A DNA stretch of 40,386 nt from NCBI GenBank assembly GCA_001796355.1, contig MGMG01000015.1:1-40386 (forward strand). Direction: 5' to 3'. How positions within the stretch are numbered: the first letter of the stretch is position 1; each line of letters begins with the position of its first letter. Under the pieces are notes generated by a model, which was not told the origin of the DNA, did not search any database, and worked only from the letters and a program-made list of their open reading frames with translations. Origin of the DNA: Chloroflexi bacterium GWB2_54_36. Lineage in GTDB: Bacteria; Chloroflexota; Anaerolineae; Anaerolineales; Anaerolineaceae. A program made the translations under genes and the position numbers. Of this stretch, positions 1 to 8,983 are shown one piece after another.

Positions 1-1113
1 ATTCGTAATCGCGGCACAGTCGCTGGTAACTTGATCACAGCTTCTCCTGCCAATGACACCATCACCCCGCTGGTGGCATTGGGTGCTGCGGTGACACTGC
101 GTTCCGACTCCGGCACACGGAGTGTTCCGCTCGATCAGTTTTACCTGGGCGTACGTCGGACGGTGATGCAGCCGGATGAAATGCTGGTCGATGTCACGTT
201 CCCGGCTCTCCAACCCAATCAGCGCGGCACGTTCGTCAAATTTGCCTTACGGCGGGCGCAAGCAATCTCGCTGGTGAATGTTGCGGTGATCGTGACGATG
301 AAAGGTGATAATGTCCAGGCCGCTGCAATCACCCTCGGAGCGGTGGCTCCAACCATCATCCACGCTAAAGATGCCGAAGAATATTTGATTGGCCAAAAGT
401 TAACCCCGGAGGTCACTGCCGCTGCTGCGGTCAAGACGATGGGCGCTTCCCGACCGATCTCAGATGTGCGCGGTTCAGCCCAATACCGTCGCCGCATGGT
501 TGAGGTGATTACCCGCCGGGCATTAACGGCGCTGGCAACTGGGCAGGAGAAAATGGAATTCCCGGTCAAACCGGTGCTGCTGCGCGGTAGTAGCAACGGT
601 AAAATTAGCTTCTCCGGATCATCCATGCTGCATACCTGTCAGGATGCCATCGTAACCACTATCAATGGGAAGGGTTACCGCTTCGAAACAGGCCAAAACA
701 AGACCTTGCTGCGGTTGCTGCGCGAAGAAGCCCAGTTAATCGGCACCAAGGAAGGTTGCGCCGAAGGTGAGTGCGGCGCCTGCACGGTATTTTTAGATGG
801 CGTGGCGGTAATGAGTTGTATGGTACCCGCGGCGCGGGCGCACGGCGCGGTGATTGTCACAGTGGAGGGATTGACTGCAAACGGCTCCATGCACCCGGTG
901 CAGCAGGCTTTTATCGAGCAGGGTGCTGTGCAATGCGGTTACTGCACTCCCGGATTTATCATGTCGGCGGCGAAATTGCTGGAAGAACGGCCTAATCCAA
1001 GCAGGAATGAAATCCAGCAAGCGCTTACCGGTAATTTGTGCAGATGTACAGGGTACTACACCATCATTCAGGCAGTCGAACGGGCAGCACAATTAGGAAC
1101 AGGGAGTAAATAA
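1..1113 (+). CDS. Molybdenum hydroxylase FAD-binding subunit fused to [2Fe-2S] subunit (5' partial)
   Basis: The reading frame is open from base 1, so the true start lies upstream. The first codons give IRNRGTVAGNL and SPANDT, the FAD-contact region of CoxM/XdhB-type subunits, and the FAD domain runs to about base 600. After a linker, bases ~646-1110 encode a complete CoxS/XdhC-type iron-sulfur subunit. Its plant-type ferredoxin cluster is GCAEGECGACTV plus a later Cys (SCMV), and its second cluster is CGYCTPG and NLCRCTGY. These domains carry electrons from the Mo site through two [2Fe-2S] clusters to FAD. The order FAD then FeS is the reverse of eukaryotic xanthine dehydrogenase. The stop TAA overlaps the next ATG by one base (TAATG), so translation is probably coupled. 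The substrate is unknown. The domain calls are firm. Confidence 0.93.
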   Translation: MRNRGTVAGNLITASPANDTITPLVALGAAVTLRSDSGTRSVPLDQFYLGVRRTVMQPDEMLVDVTFPALQPNQRGTFVKFALRRAQAISLVNVAVIVTMKGDNVQAAAITLGAVAPTIIHAKDAEEYLIGQKLTPEVTAAAAVKTMGASRPISDVRGSAQYRRRMVEVITRRALTALATGQEKMEFPVKPVLLRGSSNGKISFSGSSMLHTCQDAIVTTINGKGYRFETGQNKTLLRLLREEAQLIGTKEGCAEGECGACTVFLDGVAVMSCMVPAARAHGAVIVTVEGLTANGSMHPVQQAFIEQGAVQCGYCTPGFIMSAAKLLEERPNPSRNEIQQALTGNLCRCTGYYTIIQAVERAAQLGTGSK

Positions 1114-1478
1114 TGACCAAATATTCGAATTACAACCGCGGTCGTTCAAGAGAGGAAAAAGAAGCGATCCACCCCATCTGGCGCGGGGTTGGATTCATCT
1201 TCCTGATCCTGGCGCCGGTCATGGGCTATTATGGGTCACTGGTCCTGATCGAAGCGAATAAGGAAAATGGCTGGTTCAACATCCCACCCGACTTGTTGGC
1301 TCCGGGTGCGGACCCACAGTTGTACATTAAGATTGGGTTGACCATACTTTTGGGCTTCCTCGTCTTTTTCGTTTTTCAATTCGTAGGAATCTTGATTTAC
1401 CGCATGGTAGGCCCAGCACGGTATGGGCCAATGGATATACCACCGATTAGCGCGGGCAAAATCAAGAAGTCCCGTTAA
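1113..1478 (+). CDS. Small two-helix membrane protein in the hydroxylase operon, unknown function
   Basis: A 121-residue protein that I do not recognise as a named family. It has a charged N-terminus ([11 protein letters not shown]), a hydrophobic helix at about residues 25-46, a short loop with [13 protein letters not shown], a second helix at about 72-97, and a C-terminal tail with [15 protein letters not shown] and a basic end (KIKKSR). The start codon overlaps the stop of the FAD/FeS gene, and the Mo subunit follows 38 bases later. It is therefore almost certainly co-translated with the enzyme. Xanthine dehydrogenase-type enzymes are normally soluble and their operons do not usually include such a protein. 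By inference it could anchor the hydroxylase to the membrane or link it to the quinone pool. It has no His or Cys pattern suggesting heme or iron-sulfur binding. Confidence 0.85.
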   Translation: MTKYSNYNRGRSREEKEAIHPIWRGVGFIFLILAPVMGYYGSLVLIEANKENGWFNIPPDLLAPGADPQLYIKIGLTILLGFLVFFVFQFVGILIYRMVGPARYGPMDIPPISAGKIKKSR

Positions 1479-1516
1479 TTTTTGAAATTTGGTGCAAAAC
1501 CAGGAGGTTGATGCCC

Positions 1517-3748
1517 ATGACGACCATCGGGCAATCTGTACCGCGCATCGATGCTGTAGGAAAAGTCAAAGGTGAGACATTGTATCCGGGTGATATTAAC
1601 CTGGACAATCAGGCCTACCTTAAGATTTTGTTTTCGGGGCGGCCGCATGCCATCATCCGCAGCATGAACACTGAAAAAGCCAGATCGCTGCCCGGAGTAT
1701 TGGCGGTTTTCACCGCTGAGGACGTCCCGGTGAATGAATATGGGTTAATCGTCAAAGACCAGCCGGTTTTGTGCGGCCTCAATTCGACCAAGCCCTATGC
1801 TGAAAGGGTGCGATTTGCGGCTGATAACGTTGCCCTGGTTGTCGCTGAGAGCGAAGAAGTTGCTGCCGAAGCCTGCGACTTGATCGAGGTCGAATACGAG
1901 GATTTACCAGCCCTTACCGATCCGCGCATTGCCATCCAGGATGGGCAGCCGTTTATTCATCCAGACCACGGCTCGAATGTTTTTGTTAATTATCGCATCC
2001 GCAAGGGGGATGCGAAAACCGCCTTGGCCAGGGCTGATGTGGTTATCGAAGGCTATTATGAAACGCCAGCCCAGGAGCATGCCTACCTTCAACCTGAAGC
2101 CGGCATCAGCTTTGTCGACGAAAATGGGGCCGTGACCGTTGTTGTCGGCGGGCAATGGACGCATGAAGACCGCGAGCAGGTTGCCCATGCCCTCGGCCTA
2201 CCCGAAGAGGAAGTGCGCATCATCTACCCGGCTATCGGCGGCGCCTTCGGCGGTCGCGAAGACATGTCTGTGCAAATTGTCCTGGCACTGGCTGCCTGGA
2301 AGCTGCACCAACGCGGCATCAATCGGCCGGTAAAAACCATTTGGTCGCGGGAAGAGTCGATTATCGGGCATCACAAACGCCATCCTTATTATCTTCATGC
2401 CACCTGGGGCGCGACCAGGGACGGCAAGGTGGTTGCTGCCGAGGTTGAGGTGATCTCTGATTGCGGCGCTTATGCTTATACCTCCTCTAAGGTGCTCGGG
2501 AATGCCACATTGATGTGCACCGGGCCTTATGAAATCCCGAACGTCAAAGTGGATGCTTATACGGTTTACACTAACAACATCCCGAACGGCGCCTTCCGCG
2601 GTTTTGGCGGTCCTCAGGGTGCCTTTGCGGCCGAATCCCAGATGAATAAGCTGGCTCAGGCGCTGGGGATGGACCCGGTCGAAATTCGGATGCGCAATTT
2701 GCTGGACGAGGGCAGTCTTTTATCCGTTGGAACCCCGCTGCCCAAGGGTGTCAGTATCAAGAAAGTAACAGCCGCCTGCGCGGAAGCAGCAGGCTGGGTG
2801 AAGGATAAAGAAGGCTGGACTCGTCCGCAGGGTTACCTGGAAGATGTGCCCGGCAGCCCGCATTTGAAGCGTGGGATCGGATTTGCGTGTTCGTTTAAAA
2901 ATGTAGGTTTCTCGTTTGGCGCCCCCGAAAATTGCTGGGCGATCGTCGAGCTAGAGGGGAATGGCGAAATCGAGTCTGCCAGACTTTATCATGCGGGGGC
3001 CGAAGTTGGGCAGGGATCGCATACGGTCTTTGCCCAGATGGCTGCTGAAGCAGTTGGGCTGCCGCTGGAAAAAGTCCAGGTTATTGCTGCTGACACCGCG
3101 ACGTCGCTCAATTCGGGCAGCGTCTCTGCATCACGTATGACTTTTATGGCTGGCAATGCTATTCGGGGCGCAGCCGAACGCGCCCTGGAGAAATGGCATA
3201 ATGAAGAGCGCCCAACGCGCGCTGAATTCCAATATCGCCCACCGCGAACCACACCATTGGACCCGGAGACAGGAAAATCGGAGCCTAATTTTTCATACGG
3301 TTACGTCGCCGAAGCCATCGAGGTGGAGGTGGATGTCGAAACCGGACAGGTGCGTCTGGTGAAAGTCATCTGCGCAGACGATGTTGGAAAAGCAGTAAAC
3401 CCGCTGATGGTGCGCGGTCAGATCGAAGGAGCGGTCGTCCAGGCTGCTGGTTATGCTTTGTTGGAGAACTTTATCCAGCAGGACGGCCAGGTACAGACCA
3501 AGACACTCTCGACCTACCTGATCCCAACCATACTCGATATTCCTGATCAGGTTGAATCATTAATTCTGGAATACCCGGATCCAATTGGTCCCTGGGGCGC
3601 GCGCGGCATGGGTGAGATGCCCTACCTGCCGTTCGTACCTGCCGTGGCTGCCGGGATTCAACATGCAACCGGGAAATGGTTTGACCAGTTCCCTTATACG
3701 CCGGAACGAATTCTGATGGGACTCGAAGAAACGGGCGAATCGAAATGA
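1517..3748 (+). CDS. Molybdenum hydroxylase large subunit (xanthine dehydrogenase-type, molybdopterin-binding)
   Basis: This 743-residue protein has the aldehyde oxidase/xanthine dehydrogenase a/b-hammerhead domain (about residues 12-130) and the two-lobed molybdopterin domain. Visible cofactor motifs are GGAFGGRED (241-249), AFRGFG (359-364), [10 protein letters not shown] (494-503) and the catalytic Glu at 700 in [14 protein letters not shown] rather than AYRCSFR argues against a CO dehydrogenase. I place the start at 1517 because AGGAGG at 1502-1507 is nine bases upstream. The in-frame ATG at 1511 and TTG at 1508 are too close to it. With the FAD/FeS subunit it forms the catalytic enzyme. 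The following YqeB and YqeC genes imply a selenium-containing Mo site. The substrate (purine, nicotinate or other N-heterocycle) cannot be read from the sequence. Confidence 0.93.
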   Translation: MTTIGQSVPRIDAVGKVKGETLYPGDINLDNQAYLKILFSGRPHAIIRSMNTEKARSLPGVLAVFTAEDVPVNEYGLIVKDQPVLCGLNSTKPYAERVRFAADNVALVVAESEEVAAEACDLIEVEYEDLPALTDPRIAIQDGQPFIHPDHGSNVFVNYRIRKGDAKTALARADVVIEGYYETPAQEHAYLQPEAGISFVDENGAVTVVVGGQWTHEDREQVAHALGLPEEEVRIIYPAIGGAFGGREDMSVQIVLALAAWKLHQRGINRPVKTIWSREESIIGHHKRHPYYLHATWGATRDGKVVAAEVEVISDCGAYAYTSSKVLGNATLMCTGPYEIPNVKVDAYTVYTNNIPNGAFRGFGGPQGAFAAESQMNKLAQALGMDPVEIRMRNLLDEGSLLSVGTPLPKGVSIKKVTAACAEAAGWVKDKEGWTRPQGYLEDVPGSPHLKRGIGFACSFKNVGFSFGAPENCWAIVELEGNGEIESARLYHAGAEVGQGSHTVFAQMAAEAVGLPLEKVQVIAADTATSLNSGSVSASRMTFMAGNAIRGAAERALEKWHNEERPTRAEFQYRPPRTTPLDPETGKSEPNFSYGYVAEAIEVEVDVETGQVRLVKVICADDVGKAVNPLMVRGQIEGAVVQAAGYALLENFIQQDGQVQTKTLSTYLIPTILDIPDQVESLILEYPDPIGPWGARGMGEMPYLPFVPAVAAGIQHATGKWFDQFPYTPERILMGLEETGESK

Positions 3749-3770
3749 ACCAAAGATTGGTGCAGGTATT

Positions 3771-4580
3771 ATGAGTCTGGTGGTATGTATTCGCGGTGGT
3801 GGCGACCTGGGCAGCGGTGCAGCATTGCGTTTGCACCGCGCTGGTATGCGGGTTGTCGTTTGCGAATTGGCAAAGCCCCTGGTCGTCCGCCGGACGGTCG
3901 CCTTTGCCGAGGCAATCTATTCAACGGAAATTACAGTTGAAGGGGTACGCGCCAAATGCGTGTCTGGTCAATCGGAAATTATGCAGGCCTGGGCTGAAGG
4001 CGTCTTACCGGTCACTGATGACCCGAACCTGGCGCTTTTAACCTGGCTTAAACCGGATGTGCTTGTGGATGCCCGCCTTTTGAAAAAGCCGGTGGATTTT
4101 CACTTGCAGGCATCTCCACTGGTAATTGGACTTGGCCCGGGGTTTACTGCCGGGGTAAACTGTCATGCGGTGGTTGAAACCAAACGCGGTCACAATTTGG
4201 GACGGGTGTATTGGCAGGGCGCCGGTGAGCCCGATTCCGGAATTCCGGAGATGGTGCTCGGTTATGTGGAGGAGCGCGTGCTGCGCGCACCCTCCGACGG
4301 GTTATTGAAAGGCCTGGTAACCATTGGACAGCGGGTAGTAAAAGGTCAACCGTTGGCAGAAGTTGACGGTCAGTTGCTGACAGCCGCATTTGACGGTGTG
4401 GTGCGCGGGCTGCTAGCAAACGATGTAGCCGTTAAACGGGGCATGAAGGTTGGCGATCTTGATCCACGCCTGGACGAAAACCTCGTTACATTGGTCTCTG
4501 ACAAATCTCTGGCAGTGGGGGGCGGGGTGCTGGAAGCTGTGCTCTCCCGACCGGATCTGCGCGCCAGGTATAGCGGGTAA
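3771..4580 (+). CDS. yqeB: Selenium-dependent molybdenum hydroxylase maturation protein YqeB
   Basis: The 269-residue product matches the YqeB/EF2563 family. It has an N-terminal nucleotide-binding-like loop IRGGGDLGSG (residues 8-17), the central VDARLLKK and IGLGPGFTAG segments, GHNLGRVYW, and a C-terminal biotinyl/lipoyl-like barrel (LRAPSDGLL, GQRVVKGQPLAEVDG, FDGVVRGL). The family is known from comparative genomics as a marker of selenium-dependent molybdenum hydroxylases and is thought to act in forming or inserting the selenium-containing Mo centre. The exact chemistry is not established. The gene starts 22 bases after the Mo subunit and is followed nine bases later by the YqeC-MocA fusion, consistent with one operon. 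No selD is seen in the window. Confidence 0.88.
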   Translation: MSLVVCIRGGGDLGSGAALRLHRAGMRVVVCELAKPLVVRRTVAFAEAIYSTEITVEGVRAKCVSGQSEIMQAWAEGVLPVTDDPNLALLTWLKPDVLVDARLLKKPVDFHLQASPLVIGLGPGFTAGVNCHAVVETKRGHNLGRVYWQGAGEPDSGIPEMVLGYVEERVLRAPSDGLLKGLVTIGQRVVKGQPLAEVDGQLLTAAFDGVVRGLLANDVAVKRGMKVGDLDPRLDENLVTLVSDKSLAVGGGVLEAVLSRPDLRARYSG

Positions 4581-4589
4581 AGGCTGATC

Positions 4590-5930
4590 ATGCGGCTGCT
4601 TGAAGCACTCAGAGCCGGCAGTCATTCCAGAATCGCTTTCGTGGGGGCGGGGGGCAAAACGACAGCCATGTTTTCCCTGGCTCGTCAACTGACTGCCCCA
4701 GTAATTTGCCTGAATACCGCACATCTGGCAGTGGAACAGGCACAACTTGCTGATAAGCATTGGATTATTCGGGACTTGAGTGAGATTGAGACCATTTTTC
4801 GATCCCCTCAGGTGGGTGTGACTCTCATCACCGGGCCTGGCGATAGCCGCGGACGACTGATGAGATTAGAACCTGCGGCTGCTGAAAAAATCAAAACCTA
4901 TGCAGTTGAATATCATCTACCCATCCTGGTTGAGGCGGATGGCTCGCGGATGCTACCCCTCAAAGCGCCGGCGGCCCATGAGCCGCCCATACCCGCCTGG
5001 GTCGAACAAGTGGTGGTTGTTGCTGGGCTTTCTGCGTTGGGGAAGCCGCTCACCGGACAGTGGGTCTATCAGCCCGAGATGTTTGCGCAGTTAAGCGGGG
5101 CACAGCCAGGTCAGCAGATCCTGACTCGTCACCTGGTTGCAGCCTTGCTTCAACCCCAGGGTGGCTTGAAAAATATCCCGGCAGGAGCACGGCGAGCCGT
5201 GCTTGCCAACCAACTGGATGTCTGTAGCTTGCCTGAAGATGATCTTTACCGCGAGTTATTGGAATTAACCCATGAATTTGATTTGGTTATGGCTGGGTCT
5301 GTCCGGAAGGGCGCTGCGGAGCAGGTTAAATGGCGTTGTGAGCCTGTGGGAGGCGTTGTATTAGCAGCAGGCGAGTCAATACGCATGGGAACCGTCAAAC
5401 AACTGCTACCGTGGCGTGGGAAGCCATTGGTTCGCCATGTGGCAGAAAAAGCGCTCGCTGCAGGGTTGGACCCGGTAGTGGTTGTCATCGGCGCAGCCGC
5501 GGAAGAAATCGAGAATGCTGTGGCTGGGTTGCCGGTGGAACTGGTAAACAACCGCAATTGGGAAAGCGGGCAAGCCAGTTCGATACGCGTCGGTGTTCAA
5601 GCTTTGGAAGACCGCTGCGGCGCGGCTGTTTTCTTGCTCAGCGACATGCCGCGGGTTCCGGTGGGCTTGATCGAAGCTGAATTGGAAATTCATCGGCGCG
5701 AACCGGTTGAGATTATTGTTCCGCGGGTAAAAGGTCAACGAACCAACCCGGTATTGTTTGACCGCCTCACCTTTGCCGAACTGGTTAAGTTGGAAGGGGA
5801 CACAGGCGGGCGAGCCTTGTTTGACCGCCACTCACTGCGCTGGCTGGATTCGGAGGATGCCCAGGACTTGCTGGACGTCGACACCCCGGCTGACTATCAG
5901 CATTTGGTGGACGAGGGTGATGATGGTTAA
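4590..5930 (+). CDS. YqeC-MocA fusion: Se-dependent hydroxylase accessory protein plus molybdopterin cytidylyltransferase
   Basis: A 446-residue two-domain protein. Residues 1-~240 are YqeC-like: P-loop GAGGKTT (19-25), EADGSR (115-120) and a PIPAWVEQVVVVAGLSALG segment. Residues ~253-446 form an NTP_transf_3 MobA/MocA-type nucleotidyltransferase: LAAGESIRMG (258-267) with Lys270, LLSDMP (349-354), RTNPVLF (384-390) and DVDTPADY (429-436). MocA attaches CMP to molybdopterin to make the MCD cofactor used by hydroxylases. YqeC is a conserved partner of YqeB of unresolved biochemical role. Fusion of the two supports a shared step of cofactor maturation. The last eight bases overlap the second MocA-like gene. 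Confidence 0.9.
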   Translation: MRLLEALRAGSHSRIAFVGAGGKTTAMFSLARQLTAPVICLNTAHLAVEQAQLADKHWIIRDLSEIETIFRSPQVGVTLITGPGDSRGRLMRLEPAAAEKIKTYAVEYHLPILVEADGSRMLPLKAPAAHEPPIPAWVEQVVVVAGLSALGKPLTGQWVYQPEMFAQLSGAQPGQQILTRHLVAALLQPQGGLKNIPAGARRAVLANQLDVCSLPEDDLYRELLELTHEFDLVMAGSVRKGAAEQVKWRCEPVGGVVLAAGESIRMGTVKQLLPWRGKPLVRHVAEKALAAGLDPVVVVIGAAAEEIENAVAGLPVELVNNRNWESGQASSIRVGVQALEDRCGAAVFLLSDMPRVPVGLIEAELEIHRREPVEIIVPRVKGQRTNPVLFDRLTFAELVKLEGDTGGRALFDRHSLRWLDSEDAQDLLDVDTPADYQHLVDEGDDG

Positions 5931-6522
5931 GGTTGCAGCGATAGTTCTCGCTGCCGGCGCATCCAGGCGCATGAAGCAGGCAAAAATGACCCTTGCGTAT
6001 AAGGGCAGCACCGTGTTGGGGACAGTATTAACCACCTTGCACAGCGCAGGGATCGATCCACTCATTGTTGTGATCGGCGGCGCAAGAGATGCCGTTGAAA
6101 TGGCGCTGTCTGAACTGCCTTTTGGGGTTATCCGCGCTTATAACCCGGACTACGAGCACACCGAAATGTTGGATTCACTGCAAATTGGAATGCAGCGCCT
6201 TCCGGATGAAACGGATGCCTTTTTGATCGTGTTGGGCGACCAGCCGCAGATACACGCGGAGGTGGTCCAGGCGTTGGTGCACGAATACGAAACGACCGGG
6301 CAGACGCTTATTATTCCCAGCTACCGGATGCGCCGTGGGCACCCCTGGCTGGTAGGAAAAGTCCAATGGGCATCTCTGATTGGGTTGCAGGCTGGTCATA
6401 CCATGCGCGATTTTATCCAGCAGTATCAAGACCAGCTCCATTACCTGGTGGTCGATACCTCGAGCATTTTAGAAGATATGGACACCCCGGAAGATTACCA
6501 GCGCGCCATCGGTGAAGCCTAA
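5923..6522 (+). CDS. Second MocA-like nucleotidyltransferase
   Basis: A 199-residue NTP_transf_3 family protein with LAAGASRRMKQAKM near the N-terminus (the usual Gly after RM is Lys), LGDQPQI in place of the more usual DMP, a YRMRRGHPWL motif and DMDTPEDY at the C-terminus. I chose ATG 5923 because GAGGG (5913-5917) lies five bases upstream; ATG 5920 is also possible, and a longer frame opens upstream inside the previous gene without support. It overlaps the YqeC-MocA fusion by eight bases. Together with the MocA domain just upstream this gives two paralogous nucleotidyltransferases in one operon. It could make a different dinucleotide or act on a modified cofactor, but substrate cannot be inferred. 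Confidence 0.88.
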   Translation: MVKVAAIVLAAGASRRMKQAKMTLAYKGSTVLGTVLTTLHSAGIDPLIVVIGGARDAVEMALSELPFGVIRAYNPDYEHTEMLDSLQIGMQRLPDETDAFLIVLGDQPQIHAEVVQALVHEYETTGQTLIIPSYRMRRGHPWLVGKVQWASLIGLQAGHTMRDFIQQYQDQLHYLVVDTSSILEDMDTPEDYQRAIGEA

Positions 6523-6586
6523 TATGGTCGGCGCAGGCGATCATTTTTTATGAAAACTGCGCATAGCCAATATATTGACTGTTGTT

Positions 6587-7753
6587 TTATGGATTACTGC
6601 TGTAAACCTCAAGTGCAGCCCGGTAATAGTCTGAATCGGCCGGTGCGTCCAGGGTGAGGGGGAAGTCCGGGACGATCCCGGCGCCGGAGGTGAATGCCGG
6701 GTTGGCAGGTAAGCTCCAGCGCGCAGACGTAACATGGATGGAAGAACCATCGGTTAAGTCGAATACCAGTTGAATGGTGTCTTTACCGTAGGTTTGCTTC
6801 CCAATAATGCTTGCCCTGTCCAGCGCCTGAAGCGCTCCTGCGACGATTTCAGCCGAACTGGCCGTATTTTGATTGACCAAAACCAAAAGCGGCAGGTCGG
6901 CGTATTTTCCGTTGGTCAGGGTACGCGTGACCTGATCCGCGCGGTCGGGTTGATGTTGAGCAATGATCGTCGAACCAGCTTTGGCAAACAGTTTCACCAC
7001 ATCCACCCCGGCCTCGACCAGGCCGCCGCCATTGTCGCGCAAGTCAAGAACAAGAGCAGAGGCGCCTTGCACCTCAACATCCTGAATGGCTGCGGAAATT
7101 TCGTCCGCGGTGGTCGCGGAGAACCCGGTAACTTTCACCACCCCCAGAGCTGGTTGCTCGGGAAGAATGAACCAGGAGACAGAGGGGATGCCAAACTCGC
7201 GCCGCTCAATACTGAAGCTTACCGGCTCGGTTGCGCCTTGCGGTGTAACACGGACAACCACTTTACTGCCCACATCGCCGCGCAGGGCCGAAATGACCGC
7301 GTCATCTGGCGTGTCTGAATCAACTGTCAGGTCGTCCACGCTGAGCAGGATGCTGCCCGACGGTACGCCGGCTTCTGCTGCGGGTGAATTGGGATACGGG
7401 TAAACCCGCAAGGTCCCCAGAGTGTCTCGCTGCAGCGCTGCTCCAATCCCGCCAAATTTCCCCTCAAGCTGGTTGGATTCAAGTTCATGCTGGGATGGCT
7501 CGACAAAGACCGTATAAGGGTCGTCATACGCCTTGACCAACCCGCGAATCATCTCGTACTCTGTAAATGGAGCGGCGGGCAATGGTTTAAGTCCATTCTT
7601 TTCCAAAATCTCGTAAGCCTGGTTGAAAATTTTGAAATTAAATTGCGTATAGTCATTGTTGGTATAAAATCCAACTAAAAAAGCAACCAGCACAACTAAA
7701 ACAGTAAACAAAATTGCGGCAACAGCCAGCCAGATGTCGATATGTCTTTTCAT
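6587..7753 (-). CDS. S41 family C-terminal processing protease with PDZ domain
   Basis: A 388-residue protein with an N-terminal transmembrane helix (about residues 8-30), so the rest is probably outside the cell membrane. It has a PDZ domain (about 95-180, beginning FGGIGAAL) and an S41 catalytic domain. The catalytic Ser299 lies in NQNTASSAE and the general base Lys324 in GKQTYGKDTIQ, with Gln328 conserved; DLRDNGGG is at 237-244. The family degrades or trims secreted and membrane proteins from their C-termini. It is convergent with the hydroxylase operon (64-base gap) and divergent from the aminotransferase gene. There is no obvious Shine-Dalgarno upstream of the ATG. The call is secure; the target proteins are unknown. 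Confidence 0.93.
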   Translation of the reverse strand: MKRHIDIWLAVAAILFTVLVVLVAFLVGFYTNNDYTQFNFKIFNQAYEILEKNGLKPLPAAPFTEYEMIRGLVKAYDDPYTVFVEPSQHELESNQLEGKFGGIGAALQRDTLGTLRVYPYPNSPAAEAGVPSGSILLSVDDLTVDSDTPDDAVISALRGDVGSKVVVRVTPQGATEPVSFSIERREFGIPSVSWFILPEQPALGVVKVTGFSATTADEISAAIQDVEVQGASALVLDLRDNGGGLVEAGVDVVKLFAKAGSTIIAQHQPDRADQVTRTLTNGKYADLPLLVLVNQNTASSAEIVAGALQALDRASIIGKQTYGKDTIQLVFDLTDGSSIHVTSARWSLPANPAFTSGAGIVPDFPLTLDAPADSDYYRAALEVYSSNP

Positions 7754-7780
7754 GCATTACCCCAGCGCTCATAGATTACG

Positions 7781-7809
7781 TTGGTTATGGGGGAGGAGCG
7801 AAGTATAAT
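7781..7809 (+). promoter_or_regulatory. Sigma-70-type promoter for the class IV aminotransferase gene
   Basis: TTGGTT (7781-7786) and a perfect TATAAT (7804-7809) are separated by 17 bases. This predicts a start near 7816 and a leader of about 20 bases containing the GAGGA ribosome site before ATG 7835. The -35 matches the consensus at three positions only. Confidence 0.55.
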
Positions 7810-7834
7810 TTGTCGCAACATAGTCGAGGAAAGC

Positions 7835-8686
7835 ATGTCTCCCATTTTATCCTTTTGTTACCTGAATGGCGATTATAGTTCCAGTTTAGTTTCAAATCCA
7901 TTGGAATCAGCCATCACAACGCTCGACCAGGCGAGCAACCTATTGCCTGCGGGGGCTTACACCACCTTCAGAACTTACTCAAAATATTTTGCGCTGCATC
8001 TAAATGACCATTTAAGGCGGCTCGAAACATCAAGCAAACTTGGCGGTCATCCGATCAGGTTGAATGTTGACCAGTTGCGGCGTAACTTACGAGTTGCCCT
8101 GACGCAATTTCCCGGTACTGAAGCCCGCGTGCGATTGATCATCCCCTTCGGTTTGGGTGATGAAACCATTTATATCCATGTGGGTGCATTATCTGTTCCA
8201 ACCGCAGCGCAGCGCGCCAATGGTGTCAAAACGCTTACCGCCCAAATGCAGCGCAACAACCCATCCGCGAAACTGTCCAATTTTATTCAAACCTCCCAGG
8301 CGGCACGGCGGCGTTTGCAGGAAGGTTTTGAAGAAATATTGATGGTTGATGAGCGTGGGAATATTCTCGAAGGTCTGACCAGCAACTTTTACGCAGTCAT
8401 GGGCGGAGAAATATGGACTGCCGGCCAGGGGGTGCTTTCCGGCATTACTCGCCAAATTGTTCTGCTACTGGCGGAAGACGCTGGTTATCCAGTGCAGCTG
8501 GAAGCGCCAAAACTATCTAATCTAATCAGCTTCACCGAGGCATTCATCACCAGTACCAGCCGGGCAGTCCTTCCGGTTACTGAGATCGATCATGAGCCAG
8601 TCGGGGACGGTAAACCTGGTCCGCTTACCCAAATGTTGATGCATTTATATAATCAGAAGGTGTTGTCCGAGATCGAGCCAATTTAA
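7835..8686 (+). CDS. Aminotransferase class IV (PLP fold type IV: branched-chain/D-amino acid transaminase or ADC lyase)
   Basis: A 283-residue fold-type IV PLP enzyme. The C-terminal half shows the family signature: MVDERGNILEGLTSNFY (170-186), a TAGQGVLSGITR stretch (195-206), the expected PLP Lys at 146 in AKLSNF, and an N-terminal LHLNDHLRRL (55-64). The family includes branched-chain aminotransferase, D-amino-acid transaminase and 4-amino-4-deoxychorismate lyase. The sequence does not decide among them. The frame is open from 7781, but ATG 7835 is preferred because GAGGA (7826-7830) sits just upstream and the promoter -10 lies at 7804-7809. The stop directly abuts the stop of the opposing DUF2007-like gene with no spacer. 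Confidence 0.88.
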   Translation: MSPILSFCYLNGDYSSSLVSNPLESAITTLDQASNLLPAGAYTTFRTYSKYFALHLNDHLRRLETSSKLGGHPIRLNVDQLRRNLRVALTQFPGTEARVRLIIPFGLGDETIYIHVGALSVPTAAQRANGVKTLTAQMQRNNPSAKLSNFIQTSQAARRRLQEGFEEILMVDERGNILEGLTSNFYAVMGGEIWTAGQGVLSGITRQIVLLLAEDAGYPVQLEAPKLSNLISFTEAFITSTSRAVLPVTEIDHEPVGDGKPGPLTQMLMHLYNQKVLSEIEPI

Positions 8687-8983
8687 CTATTCCAGTTCGC
8701 TGTCATCATCCTCTGGTGCAGCCGGAAGATAAGAGTCCGGCGAAGGGTTCTCCAGTTGTCCGTCTTCCATTGCGGTCAGCAGCTCGTTGGCTGCCTGCGC
8801 CTCTGATGCCAGCACGAGAACGCGCACCTCGCCGAGCGGTCCCACTGTCAGGCCGTAAACCGCTCCAGCGCTTTCACCGCGGGTAAGCACGTGTAAACCA
8901 GCCGCCTCCAACATCAAGCGGATCATGTCGGCCTCTAATTGACCGTTCGCGCTATAGACTTCGACGTATTCAGGACTGGTCAT
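8687..8983 (-). CDS. DUF2007-like small protein
   Basis: A 98-residue soluble protein whose first ~70 residues (EYVEVYSANGQLEADMIRLM, then LEAAGLHVLTRGE and VRVLVLASEAQAANELL) resemble DUF2007, called a putative signal-transducing domain, with a short acidic tail (PEDDDSELE). The usual ferredoxin-like pattern of switching between 'long' and 'short' segments is visible. It starts inside the 3' end of mrfB (14-base overlap) with GGAGG upstream of the ATG, so it is the third gene of the mrfA-mrfB operon. Function is unknown. The family assignment rests on pattern only. Confidence 0.72.
   Translation of the reverse strand: MTSPEYVEVYSANGQLEADMIRLMLEAAGLHVLTRGESAGAVYGLTVGPLGEVRVLVLASEAQAANELLTAMEDGQLENPSPDSYLPAAPEDDDSELE

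Noticed and set aside
1517..3748. Annotation as aerobic carbon monoxide dehydrogenase large subunit
   Set aside because: The AYRCSFR active-site loop of CO dehydrogenase is absent; the sequence has AFRGFG, and YqeB/YqeC genes follow.
6530..6562. Terminator between the second MocA-like gene and the S41 gene
   Set aside because: GCGCAG and CTGCGC can pair, but the loop is long and no T-run follows.
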